A stretch of DNA of 32,442 bases from Tabrizicola sp. (GTDB taxonomy: Bacteria > Pseudomonadota > Alphaproteobacteria > Rhodobacterales > Rhodobacteraceae), in contig NZ_JAEULO010000034.1 in assembly GCF_016793705.1 (NCBI RefSeq), positions 1-32,442 on the forward strand, in the 5' to 3' direction. Each line of letters opens with the position of its first letter. Positions within the stretch are counted from its first letter, which is position 1. Positions 8,576 through 16,714 of the stretch are shown one piece after another. Below the pieces are notes generated by a model, which was given only the letters and a program-made list of their open reading frames with translations, was not told the origin of the DNA and searched no databases. The position numbers were made by a program, and so were the translations under genes.

Positions 8576-9615
8576 GCGTCCAGATGCTGACGGTGACCGA
8601 GGATGAGGGCGAGCAGCGGCTGGACAAATGGCTGCGCCGCCGATTCCCGCAGCTGAACCAGGTTGCCGTCGAGAAACTGTGCCGGACCGGGCAGATCCGG
8701 GTCGACAGCGGGCGTGTCAAAGCGTCGGACCGCGTTCTTCCGGGCCAGACGGTGCGGGTTCCGCCGCTGCCCGATGCCGCCCCGCGGACCGAGGCGCGGG
8801 TGCAGGGCGTTTCGGCTGCGGATGCGCGGATGATCCAGGGGGCCATTCTGTTCAAGGATGAGCATCTGATCGTGCTGAACAAGCCCGCAGGCCTGCCGTC
8901 GCAGGGCGGCTCCGGTCAGGGCGACCGGCATGTCGATGGTTTGGCCGAGGCCTTGAAGTTCGGCTACAAGGACAAGCCCAAGCTTGTGCACCGGCTGGAC
9001 AAGGACACGTCCGGAGTGCTGATGCTGGCGCGCACCGACCGGGTGGCACGGGCGCTGTCCGAGGCGCTGCGTCACCGCGCGGCGCGCAAGATCTACTGGG
9101 CGGTCGTCGCAGGGGTGCCGCATCCCAAGCAGGGCTCCATCAAGTTCGCGCTGGAGAAGGCGCCGGGCCGGGGAAGGGGGGGCGAGGGCGAGAAGATGCT
9201 CTGCGTCCATCCCGCCAAGATGGCCGATCATCCGGAGGCGAAGCGGGCGCATACCGACTATTTCACCCTGTGGTTCCTCGGCTCGCGCCTGTCCTGGATG
9301 GCACTGGAGCCGGTGACGGGCCGCACCCACCAGTTGCGCGCGCATATGGCCGAGATCGGGCATCCGATCATCGGGGACGGCAAGTATGGAGGCAGCGAGA
9401 CCGAGAACCTGGGCGACGGCTGGGGCGCCGGGGCGGGGGGAGAGCTGTCGAAGAAGCTGCACCTCCATGCCCGCAGCCTGACCATCGAGCACCCGATCAC
9501 CAAGAAGCCGATGACCTTCACCGCGCCGCTGCCGGAGCATATGTCGCGGACCTGGAAGCTTTTGGACTGGAAGGAAGACGACGTCCCCGCCGACCCGTTC
9601 GAGGTGATCCGGTGA
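8572..9615 (+). CDS. rluC: RluA-family 23S rRNA pseudouridine synthase (RluC-type)
   Basis: Isomerises specific uridines of 23S rRNA to pseudouridine. The 347-residue protein begins with an S4 RNA-binding domain (about 13-65: QRLDKWLRRRFPQLNQ, RTGQIRVDSGRVK) followed by the RluA catalytic domain. Its HRLDKDTSGVLMLART motif carries catalytic Asp143, close to Asp144 of E. coli RluC. Further family motifs are VLNKPAGLPSQGG, LEPVTGRTHQLRAHM and HPIIGDGKYGG. The S4 domain plus RluA domain fits RluC or RluD; RluC is favoured by motif details, but the target sites are not provable here. Its ATGA overlaps crcB and its end overlaps the ATP12 gene, so three genes are coupled. Confidence 0.92.
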   Translation: MSVQMLTVTEDEGEQRLDKWLRRRFPQLNQVAVEKLCRTGQIRVDSGRVKASDRVLPGQTVRVPPLPDAAPRTEARVQGVSAADARMIQGAILFKDEHLIVLNKPAGLPSQGGSGQGDRHVDGLAEALKFGYKDKPKLVHRLDKDTSGVLMLARTDRVARALSEALRHRAARKIYWAVVAGVPHPKQGSIKFALEKAPGRGRGGEGEKMLCVHPAKMADHPEAKRAHTDYFTLWFLGSRLSWMALEPVTGRTHQLRAHMAEIGHPIIGDGKYGGSETENLGDGWGAGAGGELSKKLHLHARSLTIEHPITKKPMTFTAPLPEHMSRTWKLLDWKEDDVPADPFEVIR

Positions 9616-10319
9616 GCGGCTGGTCGGCCCGCCGCTTCTGGACAACTGCGACCGCCGTTCCCGTCGAGGCCGGCTTCACCGTGCATCTGGACGCCCGCCC
9701 GGTCCGCACGCCGCTGAAGGCGCCGCTGGTGCTGCCGACACGGGCACTGGCCGAGGCGGTGGCGGCGGAATGGCAGGCGCAGGAGGGCAGGGTCGACCCG
9801 GAGGCGATGCCCTTCACCCGCACTGCCAATTCGGCCATCGACAAGGTTTCGCCGCGACCGGCCGAGGTGGCGGCGATGCTGGCGGCCTATGGAGCGACGG
9901 ACCTTCTGTGCTATCGCGCCGAGGGCCCGCTCGAGTTGGTGGCGCGGCAGGCGGAGGCCTGGGACCCGCTGCTGGATTGGGCCGCGCAGGCGCTGGGCGC
10001 GCCGCTGCTGGTCACGACAGGGGTTATGCATGTCAACCAGCCGCCAGAGAGCCTTGCGATCCTGCACCGGCGGGTGAGCGAGCTCGATCCCTTCCAGCTT
10101 TCGGCGTTCCATGACCTCGTGGCCCTCTCGGGCTCACTGGTCCTGGGTCTTGCCGTGACGGAGGGTCGACTGGCCGCCAGAGAGGCCTGGACCCTATCGC
10201 GGATTGACGAGGACTGGCAGATTTCGCTCTGGGGTGAAGACGCGGAAGCAGCCGAAGTCGCAGCGCGCAAACAGGCGGCTTTCCTTCAGGCCGACCGATT
10301 CTTCGGATTGTGTGGGTAA
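9612..10319 (+). CDS. ATP12-family F1-ATPase assembly chaperone
   Basis: Homologue of mitochondrial ATP12, which holds the F1 alpha subunit before hexamer assembly; found mainly in mitochondria and Alphaproteobacteria. The 235-residue product starts (GTG) SGWSARRFWTTATAVP and contains the family segment [33 protein letters not shown] in its usual form, then MPFTRTANSAIDKV and the acidic LSALHD-like region. The C terminus has EAWTLSRIDEDWQISLWGED. The GTG at 9612 was chosen because it overlaps the rluC stop by 4 nt (GTGA) and yields the conserved N terminus; the open frame runs further upstream only as a shadow inside rluC. It ends the rarA-side housekeeping cluster. Confidence 0.93.
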   Translation: MSGWSARRFWTTATAVPVEAGFTVHLDARPVRTPLKAPLVLPTRALAEAVAAEWQAQEGRVDPEAMPFTRTANSAIDKVSPRPAEVAAMLAAYGATDLLCYRAEGPLELVARQAEAWDPLLDWAAQALGAPLLVTTGVMHVNQPPESLAILHRRVSELDPFQLSAFHDLVALSGSLVLGLAVTEGRLAAREAWTLSRIDEDWQISLWGEDAEAAEVAARKQAAFLQADRFFGLCG

Positions 10320-10362
10320 CATTATTGCCCAAGGAGCGGGCAACCGGGAATGGAATGTCTGT

Positions 10363-10534
10363 TTGACCGAAGTAACCCAACGAAAACAGGCATTTTTCCG
10401 GAAATCCTCAGTGCGCGCTTGACCAACAAAAGCGCTTTCGCCGAAACTGGCGACAGTGGGGGGTGAAGCCCCCTGCAAAAACCCAAGGGTGCGATCCATT
10501 CGCACCGAAAAAGAACACAGGCCCCGGAAGGGCC
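10363..10534 (+). promoter_or_regulatory. Structured leader and regulatory region of bztA
   Basis: The 237-bp gap before bztA contains two TTGACC -35-like hexamers (10363-10368 and 10419-10424), each without a strong -10 partner. Four inverted repeats follow: GCGCTT/AAGCGC (10415-10435), GGGGG/CCCCC with loop TGAAG (10459-10473), the perfect 7-bp GGTGCGA/TCGCACC around TCCAT (10488-10506), and GGCCC/GGGCC (10520-10534). The ribosome-binding site GGAAGAGG is at about 10544-10551. The 10488-10506 dyad could be a protein-binding site or a leader hairpin. I did not find a clean sigma-54 or NtrC site. Confidence 0.45.
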
Positions 10535-10556
10535 GTCTACTCAGGAAGAGGTAAGA

Positions 10557-11573
10557 ATGAAAAAATCCGTATTCTTCGGCGCTCTCGCGGCCACCACGCT
10601 GGTCTCGGGAATGGCGCTGGCCGGCACGCTTGACGACGTCAAGGCGCGCGGCGAGTTGCTGTGCGGGTCGAACACCGGCCTGACCGGCTTCGGCAATCCG
10701 GACGCCAGCGGCAACTGGTCAGGCTTCGACGTCGACCTGTGCCGTGCCGTGGCAGCGGCGGTTCTGGGCGACCCGAACAAGGTCAAGTTCATCCCGACCA
10801 CCGGCGAGACCCGCTTTACCGCGCTGCAATCGGGCGAGGTCGACATGCTGGCCCGCAACTCGACCTGGACCGCCTCGCGCGACAGCGAACTGGCGCTGGA
10901 TTTCGTTGCCGTCAACTACTACGACGGCCAGGGCTTCATGGTGAAGAAGGACCTCGGCGTTTCCTCGGCCAAGGAACTGGACGGCGCTACCGTTTGCATC
11001 CAGACCGGCACCACGACCGAGCTGAACCTGGCCGACTTCTTCAAGCAGAACAACATCACCTACCAGCCCGTCACCGTGGCCGACGATTCGGAAGCGCAGC
11101 GGCAGTATCTGGCCGGTGCCTGCGACGCCTACACCACCGACGCCTCGGGTCTGGCCGCCAGCCGCGCGACCATGCCGGATGCGGACAACCACATCATCCT
11201 GCCGGAGATCATCTCGAAAGAGCCGCTGGGCCCGGTCGTCCGTCATGGCGACAACAACTGGGGCGATGTGGTGCGCTGGACCTATTACGCGCTTCTGATC
11301 GCCGAAGAGAAGGGGATCACCAAGGACAACGTCGAGGAAGTGCTTGCCTCGTCCACCGATGAAGAGGTGAAGCGTCTCCTGGGCGCTTCGGGTGACATGG
11401 GCGCGAAGTTCGGCCTTGACAACGCGGCCTTCAAGAACGCCATCGCCGCCGTCGGCAACTATGGTGAGATCTTCTCGCGCAACATCGGTGAAGGCACCAC
11501 CATCAACCTGGCCCGCGGCCTGAACGCGCTGTGGACCCAGGGTGGGCTGCAATACGCTCCGCCCTTCCGTTGA
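10557..11573 (+). CDS. bztA: Acidic amino acid ABC transporter, periplasmic binding protein (BztA/AapJ)
   Basis: Periplasmic receptor for glutamate, glutamine, aspartate and asparagine (and, for AapJ, other L-amino acids). The 338-residue precursor has a signal peptide of about 22 residues (MKKSVFFGALAATTLVSGMALA, split here as 2 basic residues plus hydrophobic core, cleavage after ALA). The mature part starts GTLDDVKARGELLCGSNTGL. Family motifs are GFDVDLCRAVAAAVLGD, NSTWTASRD and VNYYDGQGFMVKK. The C terminus GLQYAPPFR is diagnostic of the AapJ/BztA group. First gene of a four-gene transporter operon; the terminator immediately after it suggests higher expression of the receptor than of the membrane parts. 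Confidence 0.95.
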   Translation: MKKSVFFGALAATTLVSGMALAGTLDDVKARGELLCGSNTGLTGFGNPDASGNWSGFDVDLCRAVAAAVLGDPNKVKFIPTTGETRFTALQSGEVDMLARNSTWTASRDSELALDFVAVNYYDGQGFMVKKDLGVSSAKELDGATVCIQTGTTTELNLADFFKQNNITYQPVTVADDSEAQRQYLAGACDAYTTDASGLAASRATMPDADNHIILPEIISKEPLGPVVRHGDNNWGDVVRWTYYALLIAEEKGITKDNVEEVLASSTDEEVKRLLGASGDMGAKFGLDNAAFKNAIAAVGNYGEIFSRNIGEGTTINLARGLNALWTQGGLQYAPPFR

Positions 11574-11581
11574 TCGGTTCT

Positions 11582-11613
11582 CGGGGGTGCCTTCGGGCGC
11601 CCCCGTTCTCTTT
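11582..11613 (+). terminator. Intrinsic terminator between bztA and bztB
   Basis: A 10-bp stem (CGGGGGTGCC with GGCGCCCCCG, one T-G wobble) is capped by a stable TTCG tetraloop at 11592-11595 and followed by the T-rich TTCTCTTT. It lies 8 bp after the bztA stop. This position is typical of ABC operons that make the binding protein in excess through partial termination. Confidence 0.75.
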
Positions 11614-11694
11614 CAAACTATGGCCTGAAAGTCTGAGGCTCGACCTCGTTGCCACCGGAAACTCGGGGCCGACTGCGGGAAACAGGGGGTAGCC

Positions 11695-12972
11695 ATGGCA
11701 ATGGCGACGGACGTGCCGAAAGATGGCTTTCGGCTCTCGATGCTCATCTACGATACGCGATATCGATCCTACACGATCCAGCTGGTCGTGCTGGTGCTGT
11801 TCGCTCTGGCGGTGGCCTGGCTTCTGAACAACACGGTGCAGAACCTGGCGGCGCGTGGAAAAGAGTTCAACTACGCATTTCTCTGGCAGCGGGCCGGATA
11901 CGACATCGGTCAGCAGCTGATCCCTTACACCAACGACAGCACGCATTTCCGTGCGCTGTTGGTGGGCCTTATCAATACGCTGGTCGTCGCCTTCCTGGGC
12001 TGCATCTTCGCCACGATACTGGGCGTGGTGGTGGGCGTGTTGCGGCTGTCGAACAACTGGCTCGTCAGCCGTTTGATGACGATCTATGTCGAGACCTTCC
12101 GCAACGTGCCGCTTCTGCTTTGGATATTGCTGTCCTACGTCATTCTGTCTGAGGTGACCCCTTTGCCGAGGGACTTCAGAGTCACCGACGAGATGGAAGC
12201 TGCCGGCGAGGCGCCCAATGCTTCGATGATACTCTTCGACACCGTTGCCGTGACGAACCGGGGGACGAATATTCCCTCACCGCTGTTCGAGCGCGGGTTG
12301 GGTACGCTCGACCTCGGCTTCATGACGCTGAACTTGACCTTCTGGGCCGTGGTCGCGGTGATCGCCGGTTCGGTATTCGTCAATCGCCGCATCCTCGCCT
12401 CCGCCCGCGCCGCGCAGGCGGCGACGGGTCTGCGACCCGTGACCTGGTGGAAGTCGATACTCGTACTCTTCGCCCCGGTGATCGCGCTTCTGGTGGCGAT
12501 GGGGTTCCACCTGGAAATCCCGGAGCTCAAGGGCTTCAATTTCGCAGGCGGCATCCTGGTCGCGCACAGCTTCACCGCGCTTCTGATCGCGCTGACACTC
12601 TACACTGCCGCCTTCATCGCCGAGATCGTGCGGGCCGGTATCCAGGCGATCAGCCGTGGACAGAGCGAGGCCGCCTTCGCGCTGGGCCTGCGCCCGAACC
12701 GCACAATGAGTCTGATCATCCTGCCGCAGGCGCTGCGGGTCATCATCCCGCCGCTGATCAGCCAGTACCTGAACCTGACCAAGAACACTTCACTGGGGAT
12801 CGCGGTCAGCTATCTGGACCTGCGCGGAACGCTGGGGGGCATCACGCTGAACCAGACCGGGCGCGAGTTGGAATGCATGTTGCTGATGATGCTGATCTAT
12901 CTGACGATCAGCCTGTCGATCTCGACGGTGATGAACCTCTACAACAAATCCGTCCAGCTGAAGGCGCGCTGA
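11695..12972 (+). CDS. bztB: Acidic amino acid ABC transporter permease 1 (BztB/AapQ)
   Basis: Inner-membrane permease of the HisMQ/GlnP class. The 425-residue protein has a first membrane span at about 30-48 and the segment FNYAFLWQRAGYDIGQQLIPY typical of AapQ/BztB. A pair of N-terminal transport-domain helices follows (about 85-145). A middle insertion with extra membrane segments (about 205-290) separates these from the C-terminal transport helices. The cytoplasmic EAA-type loop GQSEAAFALGLRPNRTMSLI couples to the ATPase. ATG 11695 is chosen, with ATG 11701 as a close alternative. The stop is 1 bp from bztC, indicating translational coupling. Confidence 0.93.
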   Translation: MAMATDVPKDGFRLSMLIYDTRYRSYTIQLVVLVLFALAVAWLLNNTVQNLAARGKEFNYAFLWQRAGYDIGQQLIPYTNDSTHFRALLVGLINTLVVAFLGCIFATILGVVVGVLRLSNNWLVSRLMTIYVETFRNVPLLLWILLSYVILSEVTPLPRDFRVTDEMEAAGEAPNASMILFDTVAVTNRGTNIPSPLFERGLGTLDLGFMTLNLTFWAVVAVIAGSVFVNRRILASARAAQAATGLRPVTWWKSILVLFAPVIALLVAMGFHLEIPELKGFNFAGGILVAHSFTALLIALTLYTAAFIAEIVRAGIQAISRGQSEAAFALGLRPNRTMSLIILPQALRVIIPPLISQYLNLTKNTSLGIAVSYLDLRGTLGGITLNQTGRELECMLLMMLIYLTISLSISTVMNLYNKSVQLKAR

Positions 12973-12973
12973 G

Positions 12974-14431
12974 ATGAGCGAGACGCATGCCCAAACCGTC
13001 ACCTTCGTCCGCGACACCATGCTGCCGCCCGTCGCGCCCCCGGTGGGTGAACGCGGCGCGGTGAAATGGCTGCGCGAGAACCTGTTCTCGACACCCTTGA
13101 ACATCGCCCTGACCGTTCTCGGCGTCGTCGCGATCTGGTGGCTGGTCTCCTCCTCGCTGCCCTGGTGGCTGAATTCGGTCTGGAACGCCTCGTCGCTGGG
13201 CGAGTGCCGACAGATCGTTGCAGCAAACGCCGGTGAGGGCGCGACCGGCGCCTGTTGGGCGATGATCCGCGAACGCTGGCACCAGTTCCTGTTCGGCTTC
13301 TACCCGCCGAGCCAGTGGTGGCGGCCAATCCTCGCCTTCGGCCTGCTGTTCGGCGCGCTGGCGCCGGTGCTGTTCGCCGGGCAGAAGCGCAGCCTGACCG
13401 TGCTTCTGGGCGCTGTGCTGGTCTTCCTGCTGATAACGCTCTATCTCGCCGGAGCGCCGGGCGTACCCTTCGCCTTGGCCATCGCCCTTGTGCTCGGGAT
13501 GCTCGCCTTGGCGCAGATGCAGCCGGGCAGGCTCCTCTGGTTCACGCTGATCTATCCGGCGCTGTGCTTCTGGCTTCTGTGGGGCGGGTCGGTCTGGTCG
13601 CCCATCGTGGCGATGGCGGGGTTCGGTGTGCTTTACGCCGTCTTCCGCCTGGCCTCGCCCATGATCGGGCTGGCGCCTGCCGCCGGAGTCGGCATCGTCG
13701 TGGCTGTGCTCTGGTGGCTTTACGCAGAGGGTCCCGTTGTATCGGTGGTGCAAGGGGTGCTGCCCTTCGCCCTGCAATCCATCAACTCCGACCAGTTCGG
13801 CGGCTTCCTGCTGGCCATCGTCATCGGCGTGACCGGCATCGCCTTCTCGCTTCCGATCGGCATCCTCTTGGCGCTAGGCCGCCAGTCGGACATGCTGATC
13901 GTCAAGACGCTGTCGGTTGGCTTCATCGAGTTCATCCGGGGCGTACCGCTGATCACGCTGCTCTTCACCGCCTCGCTTCTGTTGCAGTACTTCCTGCCGC
14001 CGGGCACCAACTTCGACATCATCCTGCGAGTGATCATCCTGGTGACCTTCTTCGCCGCCGCCTACCTGGCCGAGGTAATAAGGGGTGGGCTGGCGGCGCT
14101 TCCGCGCGGGCAATACGAGGCGGCGGATGCGCTGGGGCTGGACTACTGGCGGGCGCAGCGGCTGATCATCCTGCCGCAGGCGCTGAAGGTGTCGATTCCG
14201 GCCATCGTCTCCACCTTCATCGGGCTTTTCAAGGACACCACGCTGGTCGCCTTTGTCGGCCTGATGGATCCCTTGAAGGGCGTCACTCAAATCGTCCGTG
14301 CCGACATCAACTGGAAGGGCATCTACTGGGAGCCCTACATCTTTGTCGGCGTCATCTTCTTTGTCATCTGCTTCGGCATGTCGCGATACTCCATGTATCT
14401 CGAACGCAAGCTGAAGACCGATCATCGCTAA
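12974..14431 (+). CDS. bztC: Acidic amino acid ABC transporter permease 2 (BztC/AapM)
   Basis: Second membrane subunit, pairing with BztB. The 485-residue protein is longer than I expect for AapM/BztC (about 380-435). About seven hydrophobic segments fill residues 35-255 before the conserved HisMQ transport domain (about 275-480). That domain contains GFIEFIRGVPLITLL, AAYLAEVIRGGLAALPRGQ and the EAA loop QYEAADALGLDYWRAQRLI. The membrane-rich N-terminal half is the unusual part; no frameshift is visible. It starts 1 bp after bztB and is followed after 9 bp by the ATPase gene. Confidence 0.93.
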   Translation: MSETHAQTVTFVRDTMLPPVAPPVGERGAVKWLRENLFSTPLNIALTVLGVVAIWWLVSSSLPWWLNSVWNASSLGECRQIVAANAGEGATGACWAMIRERWHQFLFGFYPPSQWWRPILAFGLLFGALAPVLFAGQKRSLTVLLGAVLVFLLITLYLAGAPGVPFALAIALVLGMLALAQMQPGRLLWFTLIYPALCFWLLWGGSVWSPIVAMAGFGVLYAVFRLASPMIGLAPAAGVGIVVAVLWWLYAEGPVVSVVQGVLPFALQSINSDQFGGFLLAIVIGVTGIAFSLPIGILLALGRQSDMLIVKTLSVGFIEFIRGVPLITLLFTASLLLQYFLPPGTNFDIILRVIILVTFFAAAYLAEVIRGGLAALPRGQYEAADALGLDYWRAQRLIILPQALKVSIPAIVSTFIGLFKDTTLVAFVGLMDPLKGVTQIVRADINWKGIYWEPYIFVGVIFFVICFGMSRYSMYLERKLKTDHR

Positions 14432-14440
14432 GGGCACATC

Positions 14441-15208
14441 ATGGCAGAAGCAGCAAAAATGCAGGTCTCGGACGAGGTCGCAATCCAGATCACGAGCATG
14501 AACAAGTGGTACGGGCAGTTCCATGTCCTGCGCGACATCAACATGACGGTGATGAAAGGCGAGCGGATCGTGATCTGCGGGCCGTCTGGGTCGGGCAAGT
14601 CGACGCTCATTCGCTGCATCAACCGGCTGGAAGAACACCAGCAGGGGCAGATCGTGGTGGACGGGACGGAACTGACAAACGACCTGAAGAACATCGACAA
14701 GGTGCGGTCGGAAGTGGGCATGGTGTTCCAGCATTTCAACCTGTTCCCGCATCTGACGATTCTGGAGAACCTGACGCTGGCGCCGATCTGGGTGCGCAAG
14801 GTGCCGAAGAAGGAAGCCGAGGAAACGGCGATGTACTTCCTGGGCAAGGTCAAGATCCCGGAGCAGGCACACAAGTATCCCGGCCAGTTGTCGGGCGGGC
14901 AGCAACAGCGGGTGGCCATCGCGCGGTCTCTGTGCATGAAGCCCAGGATCATGCTCTTCGACGAGCCGACCTCGGCGCTGGACCCGGAGATGATCAAGGA
15001 AGTGCTCGACACCATGATCGAGCTGGCGCAGGAAGGCATGACCATGCTCTGCGTCACGCACGAGATGGGCTTCGCGCAGGCCGTGGCGAACCGGGTCATC
15101 TTCATGGACCAGGGCCAGATCGTCGAGCAGAACGAGCCGAAGGAATTCTTCAACAACCCGAAGAGCGAGCGGACCAAGCTGTTCCTCAGCCAGATCCTGG
15201 GTCACTGA
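14441..15208 (+). CDS. bztD: Acidic amino acid ABC transporter ATP-binding protein (BztD/AapP)
   Basis: Cytoplasmic ATPase that powers the BztABC importer. The 255-residue protein has the full set of ABC motifs: Walker [10 protein letters not shown] (47-55), Q-loop in [10 protein letters not shown], signature LSGGQQQR (from residue 150), Walker B MLFDEP (D174, E175) and H-loop His207 in THEMGFA. The sequence is typical of the polar amino acid group. It closes the bzt operon; a short GC stem at 15214-15228 lies just after the stop, where transcription converges with the minus-strand acetyltransferase gene. Confidence 0.96.
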   Translation: MAEAAKMQVSDEVAIQITSMNKWYGQFHVLRDINMTVMKGERIVICGPSGSGKSTLIRCINRLEEHQQGQIVVDGTELTNDLKNIDKVRSEVGMVFQHFNLFPHLTILENLTLAPIWVRKVPKKEAEETAMYFLGKVKIPEQAHKYPGQLSGGQQQRVAIARSLCMKPRIMLFDEPTSALDPEMIKEVLDTMIELAQEGMTMLCVTHEMGFAQAVANRVIFMDQGQIVEQNEPKEFFNNPKSERTKLFLSQILGH

Positions 15209-15213
15209 CGGCC

Positions 15214-15228
15214 CTGGACGGCGTCCAG
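15214..15228. terminator. Short hairpin between convergent genes bztD and GNAT
   Basis: CTGGAC and GTCCAG form a 6-bp stem with a 3-base loop, in the 20-bp space between the bztD stop and the end of the minus-strand gene. It could work on both strands as a weak bidirectional terminator. It lacks a T-run, so the call is tentative. Confidence 0.35.
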
Positions 15229-15801
15229 TCAGACAGGTTTCACGAAGAGAATCCACTCTGAGGCATCCACCTGCCAGTCGCCCTTGACGACAGGGCGGCG
15301 GGCGATCTCCTGATAGCCCTTCGCCCGGTAGAGCCGCAGCGCATCCTGATGGGTGTCCTCGGCGATCAGGCTGATGATCCGATGGCCGCCTTCACGCGCG
15401 ATGGATTCGGCCTTGGCCAGTAGCGCGCTGCCGAGGCCCTTGCCGCGATGCTGCGTGTAGGTTGCGAGCACGTTCAGATACCAGGACCCCGGCGCCAACG
15501 CCTCCAATTCCAAGAGCGGCACGAAAATCGGCGGGGTGTCGGGATCGATGGGCGCGGGGTCCGGGTCAGCGGCGTAGCCGAGGAGGCAGGCGGCAACCTC
15601 GCCCTCTGCTTCGGCCAGCCAGGCATTGCGGAACGAGAAGTTCCCCGTCTCCCGCGCGGCCCGCTCCCGGCCATAGTCCCAGGGATCGCCGTCCGGTCCC
15701 ACCGATTGCTTCCAGAAGTGCAGCGGCAGATCGTCAGCTGCCATATTGATGAAGCGTGCCAGATGTTCGGCCTCACTTGCCTTTGCTGCGCGGATCGACA
15801 T
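15229..15801 (-). CDS. GNAT-family N-acetyltransferase
   Basis: Transfers an acetyl group from acetyl-CoA to an amine of unknown identity. The chosen start (codon at 15799-15801) gives 190 residues beginning MSIRAAKASEAEHLARFIN, with AGGAAAGGG about 6 bases upstream on the minus strand. A longer reading up to 15894 adds a poorly conserved basic extension and was rejected. GNAT motif A is visible as LNVLATYTQHRGKGLGSALL (Q/RxxGxG/A pyrophosphate loop), followed by ALRLYRAKGYQEIAR, the usual motif B. It is the only minus-strand gene of the window and is convergent to bztD. The substrate cannot be assigned. Confidence 0.88.
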   Translation of the reverse strand: MSIRAAKASEAEHLARFINMAADDLPLHFWKQSVGPDGDPWDYGRERAARETGNFSFRNAWLAEAEGEVAACLLGYAADPDPAPIDPDTPPIFVPLLELEALAPGSWYLNVLATYTQHRGKGLGSALLAKAESIAREGGHRIISLIAEDTHQDALRLYRAKGYQEIARRPVVKGDWQVDASEWILFVKPV

Positions 15802-16002
15802 GGCGGCCCTTTCCTGAGTCCGGTTGGCGAAGGAGATAGACCATTCTTCGGGTCTTTGGCAGGCTCTTCTGGCAGGGAAATCCGTCCCGCGCACGGCCTA
15901 TGTGTTCATCCAAGCGTTCGATTCCGATCCTTTCGCAGGAGTGGATGGAAGATTGTGGGATGTGTCGTCATGGCCGCGCATGACCACGCACACCCCTTGT
16001 GA

Positions 16003-16197
16003 ATGATGTGGCGTGTCGCGGACGAAGGCCGGACGATGTTGCTCGTCACGCACGAGATGAGCTTTGCCCGCGAAGTCTCTTCGAAGGTTGTCTTCATGCA
16101 CAAGGGCAAGATCGACATGGAATTGCCGCCAGCCGAAGCTTTCGGCGTCGGCAAGACCAAGCGATTCACGCAATCCCTGGCCAACACAAGACACTAG
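16003..16197 (+). pseudogene. C-terminal remnant of a polar amino acid ABC transporter ATPase
   Basis: The 64 encoded residues match the end of OccP/HisP/GlnQ-type ATPases: a D-loop-distal helix (VADEGRTM), the H-loop LLVTHEMSFAREVSSKVVFM, HKGKIDMELPPAEAF and a final KRFTQSL segment. Walker A, signature and Walker B are all absent, and the codon just before the first ATG is a TGA stop, so the gene is truncated and cannot encode a working ATPase. It differs clearly from bztD 1 kb upstream, so it is not a local duplication of it but the remains of another amino acid transporter. No matching N-terminal part is visible in 15802-16002. Confidence 0.8.
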
Positions 16198-16218
16198 CGG
16201 TTCAGTTCCGGCATCTGG

Positions 16219-16232
16219 GTGGATCGATTCAA
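16219..16232 (+). promoter_or_regulatory. Possible third LacI-type operator upstream of the cupin gene
   Basis: The 14-mer GTGGATCGATTCAA matches the idealised palindrome TTGGATCGATCCAA (deduced from the two operators at 16785-16819) at 12 of 14 positions. It lies about 100 bp before the cupin start and about 570 bp before the main operator pair. It could bring the cupin gene into the same regulon or serve as an auxiliary site for DNA looping. A chance match is possible. Confidence 0.3.
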
Positions 16233-16329
16233 CCGAAGCCACCAGGTGCCTGGACTGCACAGCTATGGACAGCCTGTCAGCCCCGGCCTACCAATCGGAC
16301 AGAACGCCGCGATCCCAGGAAGGACTCAC

Positions 16330-16683
16330 ATGAGCGACATGGTTTTCCGCTTCCCCGCCCCCGGCCCCGAGCCGATGCTGACCGACCTGGAGGGCTGGAC
16401 CAAGGTCGAGGGCACACCAACGATGAAGACTTGGGTGCAGCATACCTCGCTGGACGGTAGCGTGATCAGCGGCACCTGGGAGGCGACGCCCGGAACCTGG
16501 CACGCGGTCTACAAGTTCTACGAATTCGTCCATCTGGTCGACGGCCAGATCACGATCACTCCTGATGGTGCCCCCCCGGTGACGCTGCGGCCGGGGGATG
16601 CTTTCGTGGTGGAGCCGGGCTTCGCCGGCAACTGGAAGATCGAAAAGCCAGTCCGCAAGCATTTTTGCATCAAGCTTAAGTGA
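16330..16683 (+). CDS. Small cupin protein, DUF861/Cupin_3 type
   Basis: A 117-residue single-domain protein. The cupin barrel shows WHAVYKFYEFVHLVDGQITI, then RPGDAFVVEPGFAGNWKIEKPVRKHF (given here in two parts), the pattern of the Cupin_3 group that includes ureidoglycine aminohydrolase domains. The start at 16330 has AGGAAGGAC upstream; an in-frame ATG at 16219 would add 37 unconserved residues. Function is unknown: such proteins are often sugar- or amine-related enzymes or binders. It stands alone between the broken ATPase and the LacI-controlled promoter, and is followed by a hairpin, so it is probably a separate transcription unit. Confidence 0.88.
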   Translation: MSDMVFRFPAPGPEPMLTDLEGWTKVEGTPTMKTWVQHTSLDGSVISGTWEATPGTWHAVYKFYEFVHLVDGQITITPDGAPPVTLRPGDAFVVEPGFAGNWKIEKPVRKHFCIKLK

Positions 16684-16692
16684 ATCTGGACA

Positions 16693-16714
16693 GGGTGCCG
16701 CTCTCGCGGAACCC
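16693..16714 (+). terminator. Hairpin after the cupin gene
   Basis: GGGTGCCGC (16693-16701) pairs with GCGGAACCC (16706-16714) at 8 of 9 positions around the loop TCTC. It starts 10 bp after the cupin stop, the usual terminator position, but no T-run follows. It supports treating the cupin gene and the downstream operon as separate transcripts. Confidence 0.45.

Noticed and set aside
10320-10556. Sigma-54 promoter or canonical NtrC sites before bztA
   Set aside because: No GG-N10-GC pair with the right flanks and no TGCAC-type NtrC dyad; the 10488-10506 repeat differs from that consensus.
16003-16197. Stub ATPase as a partial duplication of bztD
   Set aside because: Sequence differs clearly (VADEGRTMLLVTHEMSF against [17 protein letters not shown] and divergent tails), so a different parent transporter is more likely.
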